Of a DNA stretch of 64,000 nucleotides, positions 57,179 through 64,000 are shown piece after piece. The stretch's first letter is position 1, and each line of letters starts with the position of its first letter. Source of the stretch: Plectranthus barbatus (lineage: Eukaryota; Streptophyta; Magnoliopsida; Lamiales; Lamiaceae). Made by a program: the position numbers and the translations under genes. The notes beneath the pieces are model-generated. The model worked only from the letters and a program-made list of their open reading frames with translations. It did no database searches and had not been told where the DNA came from. Location: assembly GCA_026898455.1 (NCBI GenBank), contig JAPKLW010000034.1, positions 1,235,242-1,299,241 of the forward strand, read 5' to 3'.

Positions 57179-58284
57179 GTGCGAGGTGTTGCATGGTTAA
57201 AAGCTCAAAGGTTGGAAGAACATCAGAGAAAGGAAGGCTTAAAAGAAGTGGAAGCTAATATGGAGAACCGACAAAGAGTGACTTTAGAGAAGTTGGATGA
57301 TTTGGAAAGGCAAATAAATAAGATGAAAGCTTGTCTCAATGAAAGACAAAGACCACGGAGGACACTCTGGAGTATATTCAAAAAGATGTCAGAAGGTAAT
57401 TACCAATGGCCGGAAGAGGAAAGAGATTACCGTACGGTGAAGGTTGAAAAGGAATATAAGGAAATGATTTGTGGAGGAGACAATTGGATCTAATGCAAGA
57501 ACAAATTAATTTGTTGATGTGGTCAAGTAGAAAGAGTGAGGCGGTGAATGAGAGAATGTGTGAGAAGGATGATTGGATACATGAGGAGACTCCAATGCAA
57601 GTATCGACCATTGCCAAGCAAATGAGTGAAACGCATCAAGAGGAGAAAGGTTCAAAGGACATAGAAATAATTTCGAAGAGGAGTTACAATGTGATCAATG
57701 AAGGCATGGGAGATAAATGTGTGGACATGGTGATGAAAATCAAGGAGGAAATAATGGACGATGTTGAAGAGAAAGAGGATATGGAAGAAATCCGAGGTGA
57801 AGAAACAATGGGTGTTCAACAAGAAGAGCCCAAGAAGGAGGGCACCGAGGAAACGGTGAAGTTCATTGAAGGTGAGAAGAAGGGTGATGTTGAGTTGCCT
57901 TCACCTAAGGAAATTCAAACGGTACCGGCATTGGCACAATTCTTGGAATAGGAAAAACCGATAATAAACGAAGAGTATGAGGAAAGGTTTCAACAGGGAG
58001 TTCTAATTTGGGAAATAGGCAAAGTTGAGGAGAGAATGGTACATAAGTTGCATGAACGGATTGATGAGTTTCTTGTAGTGGGGATTTATTTGGATGATGG
58101 CTTAGAGATCAAATCAAAGAAGGAAACACCACCTTTGCCATTCGAGTTTGTCAAGACATGCAAACCTCCTGGGAAGGATGAGAGGGGTGTAAGGAAGATC
58201 TCCATGAACAAGTCGCTCTCGAGTAAGTTCCGATCAAGAGAGAAAGGTATATCTAAAACCCACAAGATTTTTGATAATGGATGA
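57179..58284 (+). pseudogene. Charged coiled-coil ORF inside element D
   Basis: Three frame segments (57179-57493, 57469-57951 and 58036-58284) read as one protein of about 370 residues with one frameshift near 57475 and one TAG at 57949-57951. The first ATG in the opening frame is at 57260; the frame is closed upstream by TGA. The N-terminal part is helical and charged (EANMENRQRVTLEKLDDLER, QINKMKACLNERQRPRR) and looks like a coiled coil. The middle is acidic (IKEEIMDDVEEKEDMEEIRG). The tail has LPFEFVKTCKPPGKDERG and ends near a basic segment. It is not gag, PR, RT, RNaseH or integrase, and no family was recognised. It stands where gag-pol normally begins. Confidence 0.6.
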
Positions 58285-60050
58285 ATACGGTAAGGTCGTC
58301 GAGCTACCGATGTTAACCGAAGTGCTTGTTGGGAGGCAACCCAACCGTTTTTCTTTATTTTGTTTTAATTCTTGCCTAGATAGATTCCAATTTGTGTTGT
58401 GTCGGTAGAAGATCCTTTACTTGGTTTAGAGTGGATAATGGTGTCCCTTGTGAGTTGTTAATAGCTTGATTTGTTCTTTGGCAGGGTATACCATGGGAGA
58501 ATGGAACATGATGAGTGTGGTGTCTACCGGAAGCATTCCTTGCAAACTTAGTCTCACTTGACTAAGTTTGGGGGATGTGCCGGCTACTGGTTTCGGTTTA
58601 ATCTTCTCCTTATCCTACCTTTCCTTTGTCTACCTTGTTTTGGTTTAGATTGTTTCCCTCATGATTGGATATTGCTACATTTGGATTTGATTTTATTCGA
58701 TTTGGTTGTATGATATTTTTGGATTGGAGAATGTTGGATAATTTGATGTTTTATCTTTTTATGGAATGGTTTTGATTTGAGGATCATTGCTTTAGTTTTT
58801 TTACATTTTGGTTGATGAATGTTGATGAATGGCTTCTGGAATGTATGGTATATCTAGTGGAACATTGTTTAATTTGATTTAGGGATGGATTGTTTGGTGG
58901 AAAGATGTTTGGATGATAATAATTGCTTGTTTAAATATTCATATTTGGTTGAGGATTACTTGTGGAAGTAGTTTGGAAGTGAAATTTTGATTTGGTGGAT
59001 ATAGACTTTTGTTGAAAATGATTTATGCTCAAAGTGGTGGTGTGTTTGTGTTTGTGTTTAGTAGGTACAATAAGGCCAATGAAGAGCGGTTTGATCACGT
59101 GGATGCCGATGGGTAACACATTCTATCGTTTCTCTTGCCATTTAGTTTATGGTTGTTGATTGCGTAATTATTGTTTTAGGTTGGTTGCATGCTTGTGTGT
59201 TGTGTGTTGAACCCGAACTAGACTTGAGATTTACTCTTGACGAATTAGTGGAGTTTGATTCCTATTTGAACCAATGATAGGGCAGAATTATTGATATCGA
59301 ATGTTTAAATTGAACTTATGAATTGCCGAGATTTGTGTGTGTTAAAGCTTGAGACTTGACAAAAGCCATGAGAATTGAGCTTTAATATTGTCAAATCATT
59401 TTCGATTGTGAGAGGCGAGATTGAGAGTGAGAAATCTAGAACTTGCATCCATTCTCTAACTGTTTAACATGAGCTTTTGACTAGAAAACGATATTAGGCC
59501 ATTGATTCCTAGTCCTACCTTGCACATTGGGAGTATAAGGTGTTTATTTGTTCGTTGTTTGCCTTTCATACCGTTGTTCTCCGTGATTGAGCTTAATTTA
59601 AGAATTTCTTTGAGATATATTTAGGAATAAGTTTGGGAGATGTGTGTATGAGGGTGAATACAGTTTTTGTGAGTGTGGGTATAGCAATTGGTTTGTTTTG
59701 GTGAGATTTGATCCCGTTTGTTGAGGCAAAGAAAGAAAATGAGGGGTTGAAACGAAAAGAAAAAGTTGAAAAGAATGATGGTGCAAGTGAAGAAAAAAAT
59801 AAGCACCAGCAAAAAAAAAAAAGATTGATGAATTGTGAAAAGAAAAAAAAAGAAAAGAAAACATGCAAGTGGATGGTGAAAAAAAAAAATGAAAGAAAAG
59901 TGAAGTGAAGTTGCATAAGCCTTGGGATTGGTTGTGTTGAGCAAATGCTTGGGGGATTTTGGGATTTTGAGGAGTTTAGTCACTTCGGCATAAAACCACA
60001 TACCTTTAGTCAACCACGTTATAACTAAATCAAAGACCGTCTTGATTCTA
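58285..60050 (+). other. Non-coding interior of element D
   Basis: It starts with a motif common in Athila-like elements after the coding region (gcttgttgggaggcaaccca, 58326-58345). A purine-rich tract of A/G runs (59715-59910) reads as long minus-strand Phe/Ser-rich frames that are compositional only. No gene is seen. Confidence 0.6.
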
Positions 60051-60058
60051 GAAGCTAG

Positions 60059-60130
60059 CTCGTTGTAGTATAGTGGTGAGATAGGATGCAAGCCTATGGA
60101 AATCGAACTTGATATCTCGTGCTTGAGTGA
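60059..60130 (+). other. tRNA-Asp-like sequence inside element D
   Basis: 60060-60080 (tcgttgtagtatagtggtgag) matches positions 2-22 of plant tRNA-Asp with one change, covering the acceptor 5' strand and the D arm with its A box. About 20 bases later aaatcgaactt stands where the B box (GGTTCGATCC) belongs. The anticodon arm and 3' acceptor are not conserved, so it is not a working tRNA gene. The same tRNA primes reverse transcription of this element. The match could be a captured tRNA fragment or a tRNA-derived SINE relic. Confidence 0.55.
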
Positions 60131-60337
60131 ATGATCCCTCAACACGGAAGGGAGTGAATTTCATTGTTTTTATCCATCTTGTTAAGAGGTTTGAGTCTCA
60201 TGCATGAATGGTTGCACAGATTTAGGTGATAATCTCGTTTGATTGAGGCATGCTAAGATTGATATGATGAGCTATGAGGTATTGCACTAAGTAGGATGAT
60301 TTCTTTACTATGTTTTGATTGAGGACAATCAAAGGTT

Positions 60338-60353
60338 CAGGTTTGGGGGATTA
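60338..60353 (+). other. Polypurine tract of element D
   Basis: The run caggtttgggggatta lies directly before the 3' LTR start TGATATGTG at 60354. Confidence 0.8.
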
Positions 60354-60739
60354 TGATATGTGTGTGAAATGACCATTTTATCGATGCATTTGAGTGTTTT
60401 TTTACGTTTATTTCACCCACATATCATAGGTTTTTGCTTATTTTTGTTGTGTTTTGTTGTGTTGACATTGTATAGGTGAGCAAATAGGCATGAATCTTCA
60501 AGTTTTGCCAACTTTTGATGAAATTTCAACCCATATTTTGCATAAGCCAAGGAAATCTCGACCCAGATTAAGTGAGACGAGCAGCAGGGGTGAAACAGAG
60601 CCAAATCCTAACCCCCACCGGTCTGGGTTCGGTCGAGATTTGCCTCTGTAAGGCAGAGATCGACCGAACCCTGCAGAGCTCGGTCGAGATTTGCCTAACA
60701 GAGGCAAATTTCGACTGAGATTTCTTGGTACTGGGCGAT
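60354..60739 (+). repeat. 3' LTR of element D, cut by element E
   Basis: About 386 bp match the first part of the 5' LTR (48458 onward) with scattered changes and small indels. Homology breaks at gggcgat, where the LTR of element E begins. The rest should lie beyond the right edge of the window. Confidence 0.85.
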
Positions 60740-62122
60740 TGATAAGCTCATATTTGTACTCACTTATCCATGTTTTTCTCCATTGTTTTAGTGCAATTAG
60801 TTTAGGTTTTTAGTTAGTTCTGTGCATGAGTCTATTATATAGGATGATATGCTCTTGATCGAGAGTTCTGCAGGTATTTAGGGCTAAAAAGAGGTCAAAT
60901 GATGAAAAGAGTCGAGATACATTGAGTTGCTGCTTCGATTGACACACGGGTTATCAACCAAGTTGGAAGACGTGCCAAAAACCCAAAGCATTACCTGTGT
61001 GTTGATCGACGTGGTGCATGTCGATTGACACAGAGGTCGGATGTCGATCAAAGGCAAGGCAAAAGAAGAAGGCTCGACATGTGCAGGCATGTCGATCGAC
61101 ATGGATGATAGATGCAGGAATGTCGATCGACACCCCCGGTGTCAATCGACACGGAGGTCAGAGAGGCTGCTCGACAGGAAGAAATAGCCTGTATTTCAAC
61201 TTGCATTTGTGTCGATCGACATGGTGCATGTCGATCGACACAGAAGCCCCAGAAGGAATTTTGGCCTGTTTTGGCAATTTTTGTTATTCTAGCCTAATAC
61301 CTAGATTAGATATTTTGGCTCCTCTAAAAATAGGGAACACATTATGCACGAAACATTTCAGCAATTTTTGGAAGAATATTGTAACATTGGAGTTTTTCCA
61401 AGACATTCAAGGTTCCTATTTCCCTTGTGAGGTAATTAATAATATGTTTTCTTTATTCTCAGTCATGATTTGTGGCTAGAAACCCTAGCAGGTTCTAGGG
61501 CTTTTGATATTCTTTTCTGATGCATGTTTGAATGAAATCAACTCAATAGCATGGTTTAATTCCTTGAGCTTAATTAATCAAATCTAGATTTAAAGAAGGA
61601 TCGAGAGATGAATTTGAGTCTAGGTTTGTAGTTATCAATTGAAGTTTCGAGAGGTTTAAATTGGTAATAGGAAGAAGAAATTGAATGTAATTATTTTCTG
61701 TCTCAAAAAGAAGAATTAATTTGTAGGAATTAATGAGATAATTATCGAGAGTGGCTAATTTGTGTTCTTGAGACCGAGAGGAGATAGTCACACTTTAGTA
61801 ATCTAGGATTTAGTTGCCCAACCAAGGAGTTTAATCCACATGAATCTTAATTTATCCCCATTGTTGAGTTGATGAGTTTGCTTGCTGAAGTTTAGAATAT
61901 CTGCCCTAGGATCTGTATCTTTAATTATTTGTCTTTCAAAACCTTTAAATTTATACAACTGTCATCTTTATTTTTCAAACCAAAATCCCTTTTTAAAATT
62001 CCTCAAACATCTATGTTCTAAGAACTATAGCTAGTACTCTAGGTATTTCGTTGCACAGTCCCTGTGGGATCGACCACCTTAGGGTGTAAAATTTATTTGC
62101 TCGCTGCATTTTGCAGTTATCA
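60740..62122 (+). repeat. 5' LTR of element E
   Basis: 1383 bp, TGATAAGC to GTTATCA. A TATA-like motif (taaaaatagg, near 61325) comes after a palindrome-rich array. The downstream part is AT-rich, as in the older copy at 47507. Confidence 0.8.
60930..61245 (+). promoter_or_regulatory. Array of tgtcgatcgaca palindromes upstream of the TATA box (element E)
   Basis: Four exact copies of the 12-bp palindrome tgtcgatcgaca lie at 61090-61101, 61121-61132, 61210-61221 and 61229-61240, with five single-change or double-change variants at 60935, 61009, 61019, 61042 and 61140. They sit about 80-390 bp before the TATA-like motif. Two more exact copies are in the leader (62348-62359 and 62379-62390). 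Palindrome clusters of this kind suggest binding by a dimeric factor; that role is an inference. Confidence 0.55.
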
Positions 62123-62125
62123 AAT

Positions 62126-62142
62126 TGGCGCCGTTGCCAGGG
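62126..62142 (+). other. Primer-binding site of element E, tRNA-Asp type
   Basis: The sequence tggcgccgttgccaggg is complementary to the 3' end of tRNA-Asp with one mismatch, three bases after the 5' LTR. Confidence 0.9.
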
Positions 62143-62329
62143 ATTGTCAGATTTTTCTAGATATTAGTTTCTTTTTAGATCTGATGGATTGAGGCTATAT
62201 TTTATTTTAGTTTTTATCTTATTTTTGTGTTTATTTTTGTTTTTGCTGTTTAATTTTGTGTTAGTTTGATTTTTGAGTTTTAATTTTGTGTTTTAGGGTT
62301 TGTGTGTGTTTTCAGGTTTTTACGTCTAT

Positions 62330-62410
62330 TTCGATTGACACAGCCCGTGTCGATCGACACAGCTGCAAATGACTTGCATGTCGATCGACAGAGCCCCTGT
62401 CGATCAACAC
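62330..62410 (+). promoter_or_regulatory. Palindromes in the leader of element E
   Basis: Two exact tgtcgatcgaca copies and two variants lie between the primer site and the gag start, so the same motif is found on both sides of the transcript start. Confidence 0.5.
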
Positions 62411-62446
62411 AGAGGCTAATTTTCTGCACTTCTTTTCTCAGGTTGT

Positions 62447-64000
62447 ATGAACACGAGGGCTCGGGGAACACGATTCGAAGCTTTTGATCCAGAAATTGAG
62501 GCCACAGTCCGGAGGAAGAAGAACAAGGAAAAGGAAAGCACAACCAACCACATGGATCCACCACCACACCGAACCGAAGATGAATTCTCAGAGATGCCAC
62601 CCTTGGAGGATCCCGACACACAGCTCATTACTCAACAGAATGCCTTGCTTCTAGTCCAAGAAGTCAACCACATGAAGGACATCATCAAGCAACTCATGGC
62701 TGAAAGAGAGGAAGACAGACTCGAGGCTGCAAGGAAAGAAAGATAAAGGCACCGCCAAGAGGACTCCGATGATGAGGATCCAAATGCCATGGCAAGGAGG
62801 TACAGACCACACCCCGGGAATGAGGGATTTGTTATTGGTATCACTGTCAATAACTTTGAACTCAAGATCGGTTTGATTCAGATGGTTCAACAGAACCAGT
62901 TTGGTGGCCAAGAAGTGGGGGATCTTTACACTCACCTCCGCATGTTTGTGGAGGTGTGTGAGACCATCAAGTAGAACGGAGTCAGCCAGGATGTGATCCG
63001 TCTGTGCTTGTTTCCCTTCTCACTTCGGGATTAGGCTCGGACGTGGTTTAAAGCCCTGGATTGCAGCAGCATCCGCACTTGGGCCGATCTCCAAGAAGAA
63101 TTTCTCGCCGTATTCTTTCCTCCATCGGTCATCATCCAAAAGAAGATGGAGATCTTGCAGTTCCATCAGAAGATGGACGAGTCCTTGTTCGAGGCATGGA
63201 GCAGATGGAAGGAGCTATTGAGGAGTTGCCCGAGCCATGGAGTTGATACCGAGGAGCAGGCCCACATCTTCTACAGAGGGATGAACGAAAGAACCCAAGA
63301 GTCCGTTAATAATGCCGCAGGAGGTTCTTTGATGAGCAAGTTGCCCGAAAAAGCCCTAAAGTTGTTCAAGAAGATGGCCTTGCACACTCAGCAAGGTCTA
63401 ATCCGAGGAGACCACAAGTCCGAGCTGTGGAGAAAAAGGAAGATGATACATTGAAGAAGGAGATCGAGAAGATCAAGGGGGAGATGGAGAAACTGACATC
63501 TAATGCTGCTTGTGTTTCTGTTGCACAGGTTGACCCCATAGCTGATGTGAACTACATGAACCAAGGCGGTTATCAAAACCAATACTGGCAAGGGGATATC
63601 AGCATTACCACCCAAGAGCTCATCCCGGATTTTCCTATGCTCAACCGGAAGGTGCCGAACATCCTCCACCAGACTTTGATGTGCAGAATGGTGAGATCAT
63701 GGAGAAGAAAAAGAACAGCCTCGACGAGGTACTACAGAAGTTTATCAAGGCTTCCGACTATCGGGTTGGAAAGATTGAGCAGGAGGTAGCAGGGGTCAAT
63801 ACCAAGGTGGAAAGGCTTGGAAAGCACGTGCAGATCATCGAGACGCAGGTTAGCCAGATTGCCACTTAACTTGGTGCGCAACACACGCCGGGAAAGTTGC
63901 CAAGCACCACCAAAATCAACCCAAAGAATCAGAAGGAATGGAAAGCCATAAAACTGAGATCCGGAACCAGCTACACAGGTCCGAGCATGCCCCAAAACAA
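62447..64000 (+). pseudogene. Athila-type gag of element E, broken and cut by the window end
   Basis: It starts at ATG 62447 (MNTRARGTRFEAFDPEIEAT). The conserved gag core follows: VQQNQFGGQEVGDLYTHLRM, RTWFKALDCSSIRTWADLQE, FHQKMDESLFEAWSRWKELL and HIFYRGMNERTQESVNNAAGG. After that comes a helical KKEIEKIKGEMEKL part and an Athila-like tail (KIEQEVAGVNTKVERLGKHV..QIETQVSQIAT, INPKNQKEWKAIKLRSGT). Stops: TAA at 62744-62746, TAG at 62972-62974, TAG near 63033 and TAA near 63867. Frameshifts near 63425 and near 63640. The frame continues to the right edge, and pol would follow outside the window. Confidence 0.9.

Larger units (their letters stand above)
48458..60739 (+). mobile_element. Element D: non-autonomous Athila-like LTR element
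   Basis: The 5' LTR runs 48458-57054 and is split by Copia element B. The 3' LTR starts at 60354 and is cut by element E at 60739. Both start TGATATGTGTGTG. After the 5' LTR comes a 16-17 base match to a tRNA-Asp primer site. Before the 3' LTR is a purine tract (ggtttgggggatta). The 3.3-kb interior has no gag, protease, RT or integrase. It has instead one degraded ORF for a charged protein and a long purine-rich stretch. The PBS and LTR type place it with Athila elements of Ty3/Gypsy (inference). It would depend on another element for transposition. Confidence 0.85.
60740..64000 (+). mobile_element. Element E: Athila-like retrotransposon, 5' part
   Basis: It starts TGATAAGCTC at 60740 inside the 3' LTR of element D. 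The 5' LTR ends TTATCA at 62122, followed by a tRNA-Asp primer site and a gag frame that runs out of the window. The five bases before it are gcgat (60735-60739), and the same bases are expected after its 3' LTR. The E LTR is a relative of the fragment at 47507-48145. Confidence 0.85.

Noticed and set aside
60059..60130. A functional tRNA-Asp gene
   Set aside because: Only the 5' half matches. The anticodon arm and the 3' acceptor strand are not complementary, so no cloverleaf can form.
59593..60145. Long minus-strand Phe/Ser-rich frames up to 174 codons
   Set aside because: They are the complement of an A/G-rich tract in element D. The Phe runs are compositional, and no signal or family pattern fits a real membrane protein.
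60930..61245. A possible CRISPR-like array of repeated tgtcgatcgaca
   Set aside because: Spacing is irregular, the repeat is a short palindrome without unique equal-length spacers, and the context is a plant LTR.

Overview
This window is plant nuclear DNA. It holds no prokaryotic operons, CRISPR arrays or plasmid features. The evidence for a plant is: LTR retrotransposons of the Copia and Athila (Ty3/Gypsy) types with 5-bp target duplications, small inverted-repeat (MITE-like) elements, a CC-NB-LRR resistance-type gene with a plant-style intron, and remnants of a DRM-type DNA methyltransferase and of a plant-only uncharacterised family. The flowering plant is probably a dicot, perhaps an asterid; that placement is only an inference. 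Most of the sequence is transposable-element debris in several nested layers.

Layout. 0.9-8.3 kb: two solo Sirevirus-like LTRs, an old Copia gag fragment, and Gypsy-like LTR debris in both orientations. 8.5-10.9 kb: a short Copia element (Ale-like) with intact ends and a perfect target duplication but a scrambled, partly inverted interior. 11.2-16.4 kb: a minus-strand Copia derivative (element A) that keeps LTRs, gag and a crippled RT-RNaseH but lacks protease, integrase and the RT catalytic motif. 17-19.3 kb: a Stowaway-type MITE, an AT-rich repeat array and another solo LTR. 19.3-28.7 kb: Sirevirus-like Copia element C with a perfect target duplication, a 1.45-kb insertion in its 5' LTR, no gag, and a broken pol.

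28.7-36.9 kb: AT-rich DNA with a possible Helitron 3' end, a DRM methyltransferase exon fragment between 96-bp direct repeats, a decayed gene of an uncharacterised plant family, and a cluster of nested MITEs including one MULE-like element with a perfect 9-bp duplication. 36.9-40.5 kb, minus strand: the one recognisable host gene, a CC-NB-LRR gene broken in its LRR part. 41.5-44.9 kb: a hAT-type MITE with an exact 8-bp duplication, two more inverted-repeat elements and a CACTA-like terminus. 45-47.5 kb: an LTR and a decayed gag. 48.5-60.7 kb: an Athila-like element (D) that carries, in place of gag-pol, a charged protein with a predicted coiled coil, and holds a nested 7.1-kb Copia element (B) in its 5' LTR. 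60.7-64 kb: a second Athila-like element (E) inserted in the 3' LTR of D, running out of the window, with a palindrome-rich promoter region and a decayed gag.

How it fits together. Every TE protein here is disabled, so any activity would need partners elsewhere. A and B share gag sequence, RNaseH tail and the same unusual sequence beside the 5' LTR, which fits an autonomous/non-autonomous pair within one Copia lineage. D and E share a tRNA-Asp primer site, so D could have been mobilised by an E-like relative. The nesting gives relative ages: B is younger than D, E is younger than D, and the 19.9-21.4 kb insertion is younger than C. The observations most worth following are the foreign ORF and tRNA-Asp-like sequence in D, the scrambled Ale element, the filler in A, the palindrome array in E, and the captured DRM fragment.
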